In this document: positions 1 to 13,857 of the stretch, one piece after another
How positions within the stretch are numbered: the stretch's first letter is position 1
Layout of the letters: each line of letters opens with the position of its first letter
Assembly (NCBI GenBank): GCA_004000515.1
Contig: CP034537.1
Location: forward strand, 2,680,001-2,744,000
DNA from: Pseudomonas poae
GTDB lineage: Bacteria; Pseudomonadota; Gammaproteobacteria; Pseudomonadales; Pseudomonadaceae
Length of the DNA stretch: 64,000 nt
Direction: 5' to 3'
The notes under the pieces: generated by a model
Told to the model about the DNA's origin: nothing
What the model saw: the letters and a program-made list of their open reading frames with translations, nothing else
Databases searched by the model: none
Made by a program: the position numbers and the translations under genes

Positions 1-204
1 CAGGTTGATGGTGAATGTTGATTTCTAGTCTTTGATTAGATCGTTCTTTAAAAATTTGGGTATGTGATAGAAAGATAGACTGAACGTTACTTTCACTGGT
101 AACGGATCAGGCTAAGGTAAAATTTGTGAGTTCTCTTAATTGAGAAATTCGAATTTTCGGCGAATGTCGTCTTCACAGTATAACCAGATTGCTTGGGGTT
201 ATAT
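1..204 (+). other. 3' part of the 16S-23S rRNA spacer with boxA
   Basis: This is the end of the internal transcribed spacer before 23S rRNA. A boxA-type antitermination element (gttctttaaa, about 43-52) is visible. No tRNA lies in the part shown; any tRNA-Ile/Ala would be upstream of the window. Bases 187-206 are complementary to 3090-3109 behind the 23S gene and form the usual RNase III processing stem. Bases 52-70 are complementary to the 23S-5S spacer. Confidence 0.85.
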
Positions 205-3089
<2,885 letters not shown>

Positions 3090-3095
<6 letters not shown>

Positions 3096-3249
3096 AACAC
3101 CCAAGCAATTTGCTGACCTGAAAAGGCACCAGATTGCGGTGTGTGAAGACGAAATGAACCGAAAGTTCGACGTTCACAAAACACCGAAAGCTATCACATA
3201 CCCAATTTGCTGAAGCGAGACCAACAGGTCACGACTCAGTACCCGAATT
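3090..3249 (+). other. 23S-5S spacer with rRNA processing stems
   Basis: The first 20 bases (ccatataacacccaagcaat) are complementary to the sequence just before 23S and close the 23S processing stem. A second segment, 3191-3208, is complementary to 52-70 in the upstream spacer with one bulged base, giving an outer long-range pairing in the precursor. No tRNA or open reading frame is present. Confidence 0.75.
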
Positions 3250-3365
3250 TCTTGACGACCATAGAGCATTGGAACCACCTGATCCCATCCCGAACTCAGC
3301 AGTGAAACGATGCATCGCCGATGGTAGTGTGGGGTTTCCCCATGTGAGAGTAGGTCATCGTCAAG
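3250..3365 (+). rRNA. rrf: 5S ribosomal RNA
   Basis: A 116-base gene typical of Pseudomonas 5S rRNA. The terminal stem ttgacgacc / ggtcatcgtcaa pairs the two ends, and the internal segments cccatcccgaactcag and cgatggtagtgtgggg are the standard conserved parts. It follows 23S by about 155 bp in the same operon. Confidence 0.97.
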
Positions 3366-3377
3366 ATTAAATTCCAG

Positions 3378-3414
3378 AACCCCTGATTGCTAACGCAGTC
3401 AGGGGTTTTGTTTT
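3378..3414 (+). terminator. rrn operon rho-independent terminator
   Basis: A hairpin of aacccctga and tcaggggtt around a short loop is followed by ttttgtttt, 13 bases after the 5S gene. This is the expected end of the rRNA operon. Confidence 0.9.
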
Positions 3415-3457
3415 GGGCGGTCGAAAAGCTGGCCCCGCAACACCGCAGCTCATTCCA

Positions 3458-3503
3458 TGTAGTGAGCGGGCTTGCCCCGCGCTGGGTGGCGAAGCCGCCC
3501 CAA
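3458..3503. repeat. REP-like palindromic element
   Basis: The sequence gagcgggcttgccccgcgc followed by gggtggcgaagccgcccc has the double-hairpin form of Pseudomonas intergenic REP elements, with a variant core. It lies downstream of the rrn terminator. Confidence 0.55.
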
Positions 3504-3861
3504 CACCGACACCGCGGCATACCTAACGCACCGAGTCAGATCGAGCTGAATGGTTTGGCTATTAGGCGCAGAGCAGGAGTCTTGTTGCTCCAGGCCTGCC
3601 GACATAGGGTTAGGAGAGCTTTTCTAGCGCAGTGAGCCGCTATCGCTTGGCGTATAGAACATATAGCGCCTGACAGCCTGCCTCCGCGCCTTTAGTCTCA
3701 GGAGCTCTCCAGTGGGTGCTAGAGGCCTGTAAGCATGCGATGAATGGTCGTGCGCACGTTGCGCCAGACGGGCCTATCAGGAGGCCTTCTGAGAGGTCGC
3801 TTCAGCCTTGCCGCGGCGCACAAAGCAACGATTTGGCGTGTCGCCCACTTTTCTGTAGGCG
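3504..3861. other. Intergenic stretch without a recognisable gene
   Basis: About 360 bp between the rrn operon and the tRNA-Leu terminator remnant. Short open frames exist but lack a ribosome binding site and protein-like composition. I see no gene here. Confidence 0.6.
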
Positions 3862-3894
3862 AAAAAAAGACCTTGAATTTCAAGGTCTTTTTTT
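3862..3894 (-). terminator. Bidirectional terminator, probably the original tRNA-Leu terminator
   Basis: An almost perfect palindrome (gaccttga / tcaaggtc) is flanked by seven A and seven or more T, so it can stop transcription from either side. It lies just left of a copy of the tRNA-Leu 3' end (3898-3920). Without the 14.3-kb island it would stand directly behind the minus-strand tRNA-Leu gene, so it is inferred to be the terminator that insertion separated from that tRNA. Confidence 0.7.
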
Positions 3895-3897
3895 AAG

Positions 3898-3920
3898 ATG
3901 GTGCCCGAGGGAGACTCGAA
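3898..3920. repeat. attL: direct repeat of the tRNA-Leu 3' end
   Basis: This 23-bp segment matches the 3' end of the tRNA-Leu gene at 18194-18217 in the same orientation, differing only by one C in a run of C. It begins atggtgcccgaggg and ends agactcgaa, after which similarity stops. A tRNA-end repeat facing a tRNA-adjacent integrase is the standard signature of site-specific integration. It marks the distal end of the island. Confidence 0.8.
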
Positions 3921-3958
3921 TAATAGCATAACTATCTAATTAACATAGTTTTATGCGT

Positions 3959-3993
3959 GTGTACACTTCCATGTTGTACCGTGAAGTGTACAC
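3959..3993. promoter_or_regulatory. Inverted repeat built on GTGTACACTTC
   Basis: An exact 11-bp inverted repeat (3959-3969 and 3983-3993) with a 13-bp spacer lies about 40 bp inside attL. Related TGTAC motifs occur at the other end of the island by the integrase start (18036-18081). It could be an integrase or excisionase arm-type site or an operator; the sequence alone does not decide. Confidence 0.45.
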
Positions 3994-4152
3994 CTTGCCT
4001 GTCACCAATAAGGGCTGGTATGGATGGAAGCTTGATCGGATTTCGCCATCAAATTTCCGACGAGCTGTAGATAAGATCTACAAGAAACGGGTCACGGATA
4101 GACTCCTAGTCTGCCAAAAGGGCCGAAACCGACACATGACGAACTTTCGCGA

Positions 4153-4363
4153 TCACTCGGGCGTCATGAGCACAGCAAGCGTTATCTTGATGAACTCCTC
4201 GTTCCGATCGATCGTGTCCAGGGCACCCCGAACATTGTTCTGCGACGTCCGCCGATCCGCGCATCTCTACCCAGTTTGAAAGCTCCATGATGGCGGCCTC
4301 CAGGGCGAGCTGGTTTTCGTTGATCTTGAATAGGAGGGAAGGGAGTAAGTCTGAGTTTGGCAT
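4153..4363 (-). CDS. Small conserved protein of unknown function (one frame break)
   Basis: The gene starts at ATG 4363 behind a strong ribosome binding site (ggagg, 8 bases upstream). It encodes about 69 residues opening MPNSDLLPSLLFKINENQLA and, after one extra base near 4238, continuing in another frame as DTIDRNEEFIKITLAVLM to a stop at 4153-4155. The joined product is a short mostly helical acidic protein. I recall similar short proteins in pseudomonad accessory regions but know no function. The good Shine-Dalgarno and protein-like composition on both sides of the break support a real gene. Confidence 0.6.
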
Positions 4364-4741
4364 TGTGCAATCCTCCGTGAAATTTTAAGCGTAGCAGGGG
4401 GTACTGACCTAGGTAGGGGGTTGCGCATGGTCGGCAGGGGCGCCGGGAGGAAGGTGCATCCACAGTGATTGCTGCCAGTCACGAAGCCCTACAGTTGGCC
4501 AAAAGCGGTGGTCAACCACCAGTACCCTCTGGCCAGATCTGACGCTTTCCCAAGCATCGCAAGACTCCCTTGCCAAGACAAAAGCACTTGCACTATCTTC
4601 TCGCGCAGGGCGGAGATGGTCGCCTGGCGCCTGTTACGCGAAGCAAGAGCCCATCGTTGTAAACCCCCATCCCATGACGAATCCTTTTTGGACAGTCCGG
4701 TGAGCAGGCAATCGGTCATACGTCCATATAAGAGGAATGTC

Positions 4742-5017
4742 ATGTCCGCTTTTTCCGCATTTAACGTTTTTAAATCGCTCACGAAATCGATCGCGAGCCA
4801 GCGAGGTTGGCAACTGGCCGATGCGCGTGAGCGGCTATCTGTCTCTGCTGGTTTTGCCTCCTTCCATGAACTTCGCACCACCGCGCATAAACAACCCCAG
4901 GACGTTCGGCTTCTCCATTACGTCTTTGGAGTAGATCAATTCGATGAAGTGGCCTTTATCCCGGATGTGCTTCAGCAGCTGAAGGAACAAGTGGCCCTCC
5001 TGGCCAAAGCAGAATAG
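4742..5017 (+). CDS. Hypothetical protein, 91 residues
   Basis: The ATG at 4742 follows an aagagga ribosome binding site. The product (MSAFSAFNVFKSLTKSIASQ at the N-terminus) is soluble, has no signal peptide or membrane segment, and reads as a helical N-terminal half followed by an acidic C-terminal half. The upstream extension of the same frame lacks a start signal, so 4742 is preferred. The next gene starts four bases after its stop, suggesting a two-gene unit. It lies in the tRNA-Leu island. Function unknown. Confidence 0.55.
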   Translation: MSAFSAFNVFKSLTKSIASQRGWQLADARERLSVSAGFASFHELRTTAHKQPQDVRLLHYVFGVDQFDEVAFIPDVLQQLKEQVALLAKAE

Positions 5018-5021
5018 CCTC

Positions 5022-5327
5022 GTGAAACCCTCACCTAACCTGACCATCAATGTGGCTGACCCCAAGGTATCGAGTAACTACCAAGACGATACTGGGGTGC
5101 TAGTTGTCTTGGCGACAGCTGAACTCACGGGCATTACAGAATATCCCCTTGCGAAAACCTTTCAGTTCTTGGCCGCGCGGTTCGATTTCGAAGTGAAATT
5201 CCGCGAGCTGCGGTGGCGCCTCGTACCGAGTTCTATCCATCTAAGCATGGCCGAGACTAAGGCCGACGAAGATTTTGACGACGAGGTTTGGTTCGATGAG
5301 TTTCCGTCCAGTGAGTTTTGGGACTGA
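5022..5327 (+). CDS. Hypothetical protein, 101 residues
   Basis: It starts with GTG at 5022, four bases behind the stop of the previous small gene, consistent with coupled translation because its own ribosome binding site is weak. The product has a strand-rich middle (GVLVVLATAELTG) and a very acidic tail (DEDFDDEVWFDE). No known domain was recognised. The paired arrangement with the 4742-5017 gene suggests the two proteins act together, but this is inference only. Confidence 0.5.
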   Translation: MKPSPNLTINVADPKVSSNYQDDTGVLVVLATAELTGITEYPLAKTFQFLAARFDFEVKFRELRWRLVPSSIHLSMAETKADEDFDDEVWFDEFPSSEFWD

Positions 5328-5951
5328 CTGTTAAATGAGTAAGTGCCTTTGTGAGAATCCGGAGTAGTTTCACAAGGATCTCGGAGAATTGGTTCCGTCA
5401 GAATGTCTGCCTCTGGGCCGTTTTCTGCCTGCCGCGAGGGGTAGAAAACCATTGCAGCCTCTCAGGCTCCGCAAAGGTCGGCCAAAGCGGCACATAACCA
5501 GGAATCGCTTTTGGGCCGATACTCGAACGGTAGGAGTGGGGCCGAACGATGAACCACTCGAGATGTGGTTCGTCATATCACCGCCAAGCGAGAGTATCAG
5601 CGCTTTCGCACGACCGTAAAAAGGTAGAAATGGTGTGAGCTCACCTCAAGCGCATCCTGAAATTGGATCACTACAAATTTCACAGCATGAGGCGCGGCCG
5701 ATGAGTTCACACCGGCCGCCGCAGATGCAGAAACTGCAACGGCTGACTTAATTTGCATCTAAGGCCGCAGGCACAGGATAGACGCACCTGCACTAGCAAA
5801 TAACCTGAAACTAATCCAATAAAGAGCAGCAAAGATCACCGCAGGACTGAGAAACCGCTCAATGTGGCGAGTAGGTGCTCCGCAGGTGGTGGTGACTGAG
5901 CTCAGGCGTGGGACGGTTCATACCTCTCAGTTGCCTGCAGGCCGCAAATAG
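5328..5951. other. Island intergenic region without a convincing gene
   Basis: About 620 bp between the small gene pair and the end of garK. Short frames on both strands have poor composition and no ribosome binding sites. The segment near 5400-5450 resembles non-coding Pseudomonas intergenic filler. I see no gene, RNA or clear repeat. Confidence 0.5.
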
Positions 5952-7081
5952 CTATTTAAGCCGCCAGAGACGAGCAATATCCCGCGCCCGTTCGCGCAAT
6001 AGTCGAGGTGCTTGCTGGCACGCATCGGCGAGGCTCATGGGGCCCGACACCAATGCGAAAGCAGCGTTGACGCCGTGTTCATACAGCGCCTCGTAGCGCT
6101 CACCGAGCGTGCCGGCAAGAATCACTACAGGTACGCCTTGCTCACGCGCAATACGCGCCACTCCCATGGGGGTTTTACCGCGCAATGTTTGACCATCACA
6201 ACGGCCTTCGCCGGTGATCACCAAGGCTGCACCCTTGATCTTATCGGCAAGCCCGACCAATTCGGCCACCACTTCTATGCCCGGTCGAAAACCGGCGCCC
6301 AAAAACGCTTTCGCGGCGAACCCCATGCCTCCGGCTGCACCGGCGCCCGGAACGTCGCGAACATCCTGCGCAAGCACAACTGCGCAACAGTCGGCGAAAT
6401 GAGTCAATGCTTGATCCAACTGCTCGATCTGCTCGCTGCTTGCACCCTTTTGCCGGCCAAAGGTAAATGAAGCGCCGTGGGCACCGCACAAGGGGTTATC
6501 GACATCAGCCGCCACTTCGAAACGGGTGCTATGTAGACGCGGATCCATCCCACTCAAATCGATACTGCACAAGCCAGAAAGAGCCAGACCTCCTGGCGTC
6601 AACTCTCTGCACCAGCATCTCGGAAGCACACGCCCAAGGCATTGAGCATACCCGCACCACCGTCGTTGGTTGCGCTACCACCAATGGTGAGGATGATTGT
6701 CTCGGCCCCGGCATCCAGAGCATCAAGGATCAGTTGTCCAGTGCCGTAGCTAGAGCTGAGACAGGCATCACGTTGCTCCAGGGCCACCAGTTGCAGGCCG
6801 CTCGCCTCAGCCATTTCAATGACCGCGGTTCGCGTCTTCGCAAGCCATCCCCAACGGGCGCTAACCTCAACACCCAAAGGCCCACAAACTCTGGCGTGAC
6901 GACACTCACCATGCAGGGCCGCCAGAATCGCCTCCACGGTTCCCTCGCCGCCATCGGCCATCGGGCATTGCACCAATTCAGCGTTGGGCAGCACCTCTGC
7001 CAGCCCCTGCGCAATGGCTTGTGCAACGCCATCGGCGCTCAGGCTGTCCTTGAATGAATCAGGTGCTATGACGATTTTCAT
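5952..7081 (-). CDS. garK: Glycerate 2-kinase (GarK/GlxK type), one frame break
   Basis: It phosphorylates D-glycerate to 2-phosphoglycerate in the cytoplasm. The N-terminal half starts at ATG 7081 behind ggagag and opens MKIVIAPDSFKDSLSA, the hallmark of the family, followed by MADGGEGTVEA and the glycine-rich IGGSATNDGGAG segment. The C-terminal half is in another frame and includes DNPLCGAHGA and ITGEGRCDGQT. One base appears missing near 6610-6615; joined, the product is about 376 residues, the family size. It is divergent from the enolase gene, which uses its product, and lies in the tartrate block of the island. The break is probably a sequencing error, though a genuine pseudogene cannot be excluded. 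Confidence 0.88.
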
Positions 7082-7257
7082 GAGCGCTCTCCGGCGATAG
7101 GTGATGCCTCATGCTGACATTAGCGAACCGCTTAGGCTCCAGCTCCCGGCACAAGTACAGGCAAGCGCTTTTGTTCGCGCGCCTAAAGGATTCGACCGAA
7201 TCGCGGCGTAGGCTTGGTCAAGAAATGTTGCCCTCATTAACAAAAGAGTGACGTCCA
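7082..7257. promoter_or_regulatory. Divergent garK-enolase promoter region
   Basis: The garK gene (minus strand) and the 7258/7424 reading frames (plus strand) diverge from here, so promoters for both must lie in this stretch. I do not see an unambiguous -35/-10 pair or operator palindrome, and do not assign individual sites. Confidence 0.4.
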
Positions 7258-7423
7258 ATGATTTTGAACCCGCACGCGGCCGTACAAACGCCGCCTCCCT
7301 TAGAGCCCATGACTGATTGGCCACGGGATTTCGACGTCCGTGCCGTACGAGCAGAACAGCAAGAACTATTCGAAAACGCCAGCCACCCGTCCCCTGCAAA
7401 CACCACTCGATCGGAGACCCTCC

Positions 7424-7434
<11 letters not shown>
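7258..7434 (+). CDS. Possible small ORF overlapping the enolase start
   Basis: An ATG at 7258 opens a 58-codon frame that ends TGA at 7432-7434, overlapping the enolase start codon at 7424 by 11 bases. The peptide opens [18 protein letters not shown] and has an acidic central part ([20 protein letters not shown]). Composition is protein-like, but the ribosome binding site is weak and no family is recognised. It may be a leader coupled to enolase translation, a fragment of an older gene, or chance. Confidence 0.3.
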
Positions 7435-8714
<1,280 letters not shown>

Positions 8715-8808
8715 GCCTATGCCGAGTGCTGATACCGGCGAACTGTCCAGCTTTCAACCTCAGGCGCTGATGCAAGTCCGCGCCTGTTTTATGCCTGAAC
8801 ATCGAGGC

Positions 8809-9906
8809 TCAACCGTCAGCCATCAGTTGCACACCCAGATACAAGGTAATCACATTATCCAGCTGGCTTAGATCCATCTCTGTGATCTCTGAAATCCTGT
8901 CCATCCGATAACGCAGCGTGTTTCGATGAAGGCCCAGTGCATCTGCACAAGTTTGAATTTGCCCACTGTGCTCGCACCAGCTTCGCAACGTCTGCATCAA
9001 CTGACCATTGCTGTCTTTCGCACGCACCTTGTTGACGACGGCGAGTAGTTCCTCGATCACATATTCTTCACGATGAGCCCATAACATCGCTGGCAGACGC
9101 AAGCGCGTCAGCAGCAAGAGCCGCTCTGTCTTCAACACGGCACGACCATAGGCCGCTAGCGCCGTCACATGCGTGCAGACTTTGCGTAGCCGCTCAATTC
9201 CTTGGGCAGGCACGCCGAAGGCCACACGAACAGGCGTCCAGCCTCGGGTGTGCATTTTTGAAGGTACTTGTGAGGATCGACCCCGCTCTGAGCGGGGCAG
9301 CACCACAGGACAGTCTTAGGCGACGGACTTAGACACCAACTGTCTGGAACCCTCGCCAGCAGCCATTCACTGACCATCGTCGCGACTTGCATGGAGGTCA
9401 GCTCAATCAAGAGTGGCGTGCGCGTGAGCTGGTGTTTGAGCCCTAGCTGCTGCGCTTCGTCCAACAAGCGAGGACAGTCTCCCGAATCCGCCAAAAGCAA
9501 GGCCAGCAAGTCATCGCTGCGCTGTTTGCGCCATTGTGACTGCACTTCGCGGTGCCGTTGCGAAACTAGCATTTCAGCGGTCATGCGCAGCAGTTCTGCG
9601 TAAGTACGCAGCTTATGCGGATCGCCCGTAAGGCCCAGCACGCCAATCAAACGTTCATCGTGCATCAGCGGCACGTTGATACCTGGCTGGACCCCTTTCA
9701 GGCAGGGGAGACGACTGCACTTCGATTTCCACCACGCGCTGGTTCGCCAGGACTAGCTGGGCACCCTCATGACGGGTGTTGATCCGCTCGGGCTCGCCAC
9801 TGCCCATAATCAAGCCCTGGCAGTCCATCACATTGACATTGAAAGGAAGGATGAGCATTGCTCGATCGACAATGTCCTGCGCAAGCACATGATCCAACTC
9901 AAACAT
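8809..9906 (-). CDS. CdaR-type sugar-diacid regulator (two frame breaks)
   Basis: The protein starts at ATG 9906 (MFELDHVLAQDIVDRAM). Its first ~130 residues match the sugar-diacid recognition domain, containing LIGVLGLTGDP and the RTYAELLRMTAEMLV helix. The C-terminus is a PucR/CdaR-type helix-turn-helix (TCADALGLHRNTLRYRMDRI). The family activates glycerate, glucarate and galactarate genes in response to glycerate or the diacid. Reading frames change near 9705 (extra C in a C run) and near 9305 (missing G); joined, the product is about 365 residues, the family length. It sits between the enolase and the transporter and is a plausible sensor of glycerate in this block. Confidence 0.82.
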
Positions 9907-9975
9907 TGTTTTACCTTCGAAAATGACTCGTCACGCGACCGGCGCAGCTATCTGATTTCAAATTGAAGGTCGCCT

Positions 9976-10012
9976 AAAGAAAACGTCGACTCCGGGAAGG
10001 AGCCGACGTTGA
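9976..10012 (-). terminator. Terminator behind the DctA-type gene
   Basis: Read on the minus strand, a strong hairpin (aacgtcgg-ctcc / ggag-tcgacgtt) is followed by ttttcttta, 30-60 bases after the stop codon of the transporter gene. Confidence 0.75.
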
Positions 10013-10040
10013 GCCAGTCCAAACTTCTGATTGCAGAAGC

Positions 10041-11396
10041 TTAGACCTTCAAAGCAGGCGCCAGGCCCACCTGTTGAGAGCCGTTGCTATGAGCGTCATG
10101 GGACGCGGATTGGCTGGCGACAGGGGGCGCCACTTCATCAGGCTCCGGCTGACCGTTGAGTGCACGATTCATCTTCGCCGTATCCAGTGCTCCAACCCAC
10201 TTGGCAATCGCCATGGTGCCGACGCCGTTGCCAATGGTGTTAGTGATGGCACGCGCTTCAGACATAAAACGGTCGACACCCAACAACAGCACCATGCCAG
10301 CCACCGGGATGGTTCCCAGCGAAGCCAAAGTGGCCGCCAAAATGATAAAACCCGAACCGGTCACCCCGGCCGATCCCTTGGAGGTGAACATCAGCACGGC
10401 CAGCACGATCAATTGGTCCATCAAGGTCAATGGTGTGTTGGTGGCCTGGGCAATGAAAATGGCGGCAATGGTGTAGTAGATCGCCTGCCCGTCAGGGTTG
10501 AACGTCAGGCTCGCCGGAATCACCATGCCGGCAACGGGCTTGGAAACGCCTGCCTTCTCCATCTTGGAAATCATCTGCGGCAGTACCGACTCCGACGAGC
10601 TGGTGCCCAGCACAGTGAATAACTCTTCCTTAATGAAGCGCAGGAATTTCCACAGGCTGAAACCACTCATGCGGCAGATGGGACCGAGCACGAAGATCAC
10701 AAACACGATGCAGGTGAGATAGACACAGGCCATCAGCTTGCCCAGCGAGAACAGCGAGCCGAAGCCGTATTTGCCGATGGTGAAGGCAATCGCGCCGAAT
10801 GCGCCAATGGGGGCCAAGCGCATGATCATGTTGACCATTCGGAACATGCCCTGCATCAAGCTATCAAGCGTGTCGACGAAGAATTTTGCGCGGGGGCCGA
10901 CCTGTGCCAGGGCGACGCCCAGCAGCACCGAGAACAATAGGATCTGCAGCACATTGCCTTTGGCAAAGGCATCGACAATGGTGTTCGGGATGATGTTCAT
11001 CACGAAATCCATGAACGTCGTGTGCTTCGCTGCGGTGGTGTAGGTATCCAGGCTTGACGCGTCCAGCGTCGCGATGTCGATGTTCATGCCTGCGCCGGGC
11101 TTGAACACGTCCACCACCACTAGACCAACCACCAGCGCCAGGGTCGATACCACCTCGAAGTAGATCAGCGCGCGCAAACCAACACGCCCTAACTCCTTCA
11201 TGTTTTCCATCTTGGCAATGCCCGTTACCACCGTGAGGAAAATCACCGGTGCAAGGAGCATCTTGATCAACTTGATGAAGGCGTCGCCCAAGGGCTTCAG
11301 TGCTTCACCGGTTTCAGGAACCGCTACACCCACGACGGCACCGAGGATCACGGCTAGCAAAACTTGAACGTAGAGCTTTCCCAGAATTCTTTTCAT
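10041..11396 (-). CDS. dctA: C4-dicarboxylate:cation symporter, DctA family
   Basis: An inner-membrane secondary transporter of the glutamate/C4-dicarboxylate symporter family, about 451 residues, the normal size. The start [20 protein letters not shown] leads into the first of about eight membrane helices. The family motifs [13 protein letters not shown] (re-entrant loop), [10 protein letters not shown] and the conserved [14 protein letters not shown] segment are intact. It lies 94 bp behind the tartrate dehydrogenase gene in the same direction, so the two probably form one transcript and the substrate is likely tartrate rather than the succinate/malate of the housekeeping DctA. The tail is hydrophilic and low in complexity. 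Confidence 0.93.
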   Translation of the reverse strand: MKRILGKLYVQVLLAVILGAVVGVAVPETGEALKPLGDAFIKLIKMLLAPVIFLTVVTGIAKMENMKELGRVGLRALIYFEVVSTLALVVGLVVVDVFKPGAGMNIDIATLDASSLDTYTTAAKHTTFMDFVMNIIPNTIVDAFAKGNVLQILLFSVLLGVALAQVGPRAKFFVDTLDSLMQGMFRMVNMIMRLAPIGAFGAIAFTIGKYGFGSLFSLGKLMACVYLTCIVFVIFVLGPICRMSGFSLWKFLRFIKEELFTVLGTSSSESVLPQMISKMEKAGVSKPVAGMVIPASLTFNPDGQAIYYTIAAIFIAQATNTPLTLMDQLIVLAVLMFTSKGSAGVTGSGFIILAATLASLGTIPVAGMVLLLGVDRFMSEARAITNTIGNGVGTMAIAKWVGALDTAKMNRALNGQPEPDEVAPPVASQSASHDAHSNGSQQVGLAPALKV

Positions 11397-11489
11397 GACA
11401 GGGCCCTGATTTTTTATTGTTGTCAGGAAATGCCAAGGGCAGGATCAATGACCCATCCCTTGGCGGTATGCCGCAGTTATTACTTTGAA

Positions 11490-12545
11490 TTAGCGGCCAA
11501 TCAGCTTGATTACAGCGTCGGTGATCTGCCGAGTGGTTGCCGTACCGCCTAGGTCAGGCGTGTGCAAACCGCTTTCGGTTACAGCTTCGATGGCGGACAT
11601 CAGTTCCTTGGCCGCCGACGCCTCGCCCAGATGCTCGAGCATCATGGCCGCAGTCCAGAAAGTTGCGATCGGGTTGGCGACGCCTTTACCGGTGATGTCG
11701 AAGGCGGAACCGTGGATCGGCTCGAACATCGATGGGAACTGGCGCGAAGGATTCAGGTTGGCAGTCGGTGCAATCCCCAGGCTACCTGACAAGGCGGCGG
11801 CGAGGTCGGAAAGGATATCGGCGTGCAGGTTGGTCGCCACGATCACATCCAGAGTGGATGGCTTAAGCACCATGCGCGTGGTAACGGCATCGACGAGTTC
11901 TTTGTCGATTTTCACATCCGGGAAGTCCTTGGCCACCTCGTAGAAGATCTCATCCCACAACACCATGCCATGGCGCTGGGCGTTGGACTTAGTAACCATA
12001 GTCAAGTGCTTGCGCGGACGGCTTTGCGCCAACTGAAAGGCAAAACGGTGGATACGCTCAACACCGGCACGGGTGAACACGGAGACTTCAGTGGCCACTT
12101 CTTCTGGCAAGCCACGGTGTACACGTCCGCCGTTGCCCGAGTACTCACCTTCTGAATTTTCACGAACCACGACCCAGTCGATCTGATCACCATTGTGCAA
12201 CGGGCTTTTAACGCCAGGAAGCACACGGGCAGGACGTACGTTTGCGTACTGGTCAAAGCCTTGGCAAATAGGCAGACGCAGTCCCCACAAAGAAATGTGG
12301 TCAGGAACGTTCAGCGCACCCACGGCACCGAAGAAAATGGCATCGAAAGTCTTGAGTTCTTCCAGGCCGCCTTCCGGAATGTAGTAGCCATTTTTCAGGT
12401 AGTTATCCGAATTCCAGTCGAAGTCCTTGAAGGTAATTTCAAAGCCGACTTTCTTGGACAGCGCCTTGAGGACTTCAACCCCGGCAGCAATAACTTCAAT
12501 GCCGATACCGTCACCAGGAATCGAAGCAATTTTGTAAGCACTCAT
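11490..12545 (-). CDS. ttuC: Tartrate dehydrogenase/decarboxylase
   Basis: A metal- and NAD-dependent enzyme of the isopropylmalate/isocitrate dehydrogenase superfamily that oxidises tartrate and can decarboxylate it to D-glycerate. The 351-residue product has SIPGDGIGIEV at the N-terminus, the substrate loop with ANVRPARVLPG, the catalytic lysine segment VTKSNAQRHGM, the metal-binding NLHADILSDLAAAL and the cofactor segment EPIHGSAFDITGKG. DHISLWGLRLPICQG is the version seen in tartrate dehydrogenases rather than LeuB. The frame is intact. It is divergent from a LysR gene and followed by the DctA-type transporter. A related D-malate dehydrogenase activity is the main alternative. Confidence 0.9.
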   Translation of the reverse strand: MSAYKIASIPGDGIGIEVIAAGVEVLKALSKKVGFEITFKDFDWNSDNYLKNGYYIPEGGLEELKTFDAIFFGAVGALNVPDHISLWGLRLPICQGFDQYANVRPARVLPGVKSPLHNGDQIDWVVVRENSEGEYSGNGGRVHRGLPEEVATEVSVFTRAGVERIHRFAFQLAQSRPRKHLTMVTKSNAQRHGMVLWDEIFYEVAKDFPDVKIDKELVDAVTTRMVLKPSTLDVIVATNLHADILSDLAAALSGSLGIAPTANLNPSRQFPSMFEPIHGSAFDITGKGVANPIATFWTAAMMLEHLGEASAAKELMSAIEAVTESGLHTPDLGGTATTRQITDAVIKLIGR

Positions 12546-12946
12546 TTGGGAACACCTTTGTAAGTTTTGTTTTGCCCGTCAAACGGAGTTGTTCGATCAG
12601 GGTGTGTTCCGAGTATAAGTATTGAATCGGAAGGTGTGAGTTACTTGAAATTACTACATAATTTACTTTAAGTTATGAATCCTTCGTCCTTTTTGAGGCG
12701 TAAACCACTCGAGACCAAGCCTCCAGGTAAACAGCCGGGCCGGTGCGGATTTTGAAAAGGTGGTTACGGTTTCATGGTGGCTCGCCCCCGAAGCAGGCGC
12801 AGCACTGACGGAAACCAGAGCACCTTCATCTAAGGCTCCTGCTTTTGCAGGTTGAAAATGCTATTCAGACAAGCCATGGGCAGGATATATGTATTGATGA
12901 TGCTTCAATCAAACTTAAACGCCCCATACATCACTTTGAGTCATGA
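12546..12946. promoter_or_regulatory. Divergent ttuC-lysR control region
   Basis: A 400-bp gene-free stretch between two divergent genes, the expected place for a LysR-type operator. The AT-rich segment around 12636-12680 (ttacttgaaattactacata, then aatttactttaagttat) has partial dyad symmetry and T-N11-A spacings, making it the best candidate binding site. The lower-complexity part at 12700-12900 shows no gene. Confidence 0.45.
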
Positions 12947-13857
12947 ATGAGCCAGACCTTAGACCTGTCGTTTTTTTACCTGCTGGCCAACCAAGGCAGC
13001 CTTGCCGCCACGGCTCGCGAGCTGGGGGTCACCCCTCCGGCAGTGAGCAAACGTCTATCGGCGCTGGAGGCCAGGCTGGGCATTCGTTTAATCAATCGCA
13101 CCACCCGCTCTATGAGCCTGACCACAGAGGGTGAGCTTTACTTCTCCCACGCGGCGCGAATCCTGACGCAGATCGATGAGGTCGAGCAGATGGTCAGCAG
13201 CAGTCGGGCAACTCCCAAAGGGCTGATTCGGGTCAACGCATCGCTCGGCTTTGGTCGCCGCTATATCGGGCCGGCGTTGGCGGCCTTTACAGCCGCTATC
13301 CTGAGGTTGAAATACAACTGGAGATCAGCGACCATCCACTGGATCTGACGACCCACGGGTTTGACCTGAGCATCCGTTTCGGCACACTGCCGGATGCAGC
13401 ATTCCATGCTCGCAAAATCGCATCCAACCGTCGTTTGCTCTGTGCCTCTCCCCTTTACCTGCAGAAGCACGGCGCACCTGAGCGACTGGCAGATTTGCAG
13501 CAGCACAACTGCATTTTCATCAGGCAAAACGAGACGCCTTATGGCGTATGGAGTTTCGCAGCAGGTAGCCGTACTCAAAACATCAAAGTGCATGGCGCCC
13601 TGGGTTGCAACGACGGCGAGGTGGCCTTGAACTGGGCGTTGGAGGGTTACGGCATTCTGATGCGAGCAGAGTGGGACATTGCCCGGTATGTGCGAAGCGG
13701 CCGCTTGCAGTTGATCCTTGAAGATCAGAGGCCTACCCGCGCGGATGTCTATGCAGTTTACCCCCAGCAACTGCAGCTATCTGCACGGGTTCGCACCCTG
13801 ATCGACTTTCTGGTCGAGCGCTTTGCTCATATCGATCATTTGAGCGAAGCTGAATGA
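12947..13857 (+). CDS. LysR-family transcriptional regulator (one frame break)
   Basis: The N-terminal winged helix-turn-helix is clear (GSLAATARELGVTPPAVSKR, then LSALEARLGIRLINRTTR), followed by the linker helix. After about residue 115 one C seems missing near 13290; the correct frame continues SRRYPEVEIQLEISDHPLDL into a substrate-binding domain ending at 13857. Joined length is about 303 residues, the family norm. Its divergent position next to the tartrate dehydrogenase gene suggests it controls that operon with tartrate as likely effector, by analogy to TtdR/TtuA-type regulators. Confidence 0.85.

Noticed and set aside
3953..4279. A 108-codon plus-strand frame near attL
   Set aside because: It overlaps the better supported minus-strand small gene and covers the inverted repeat; no ribosome binding site or family.
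5389..5619. A 76-codon plus-strand frame in the island gap
   Set aside because: Arg/Pro-rich shadow composition and no start signal; similar non-coding sequence is common between Pseudomonas genes.
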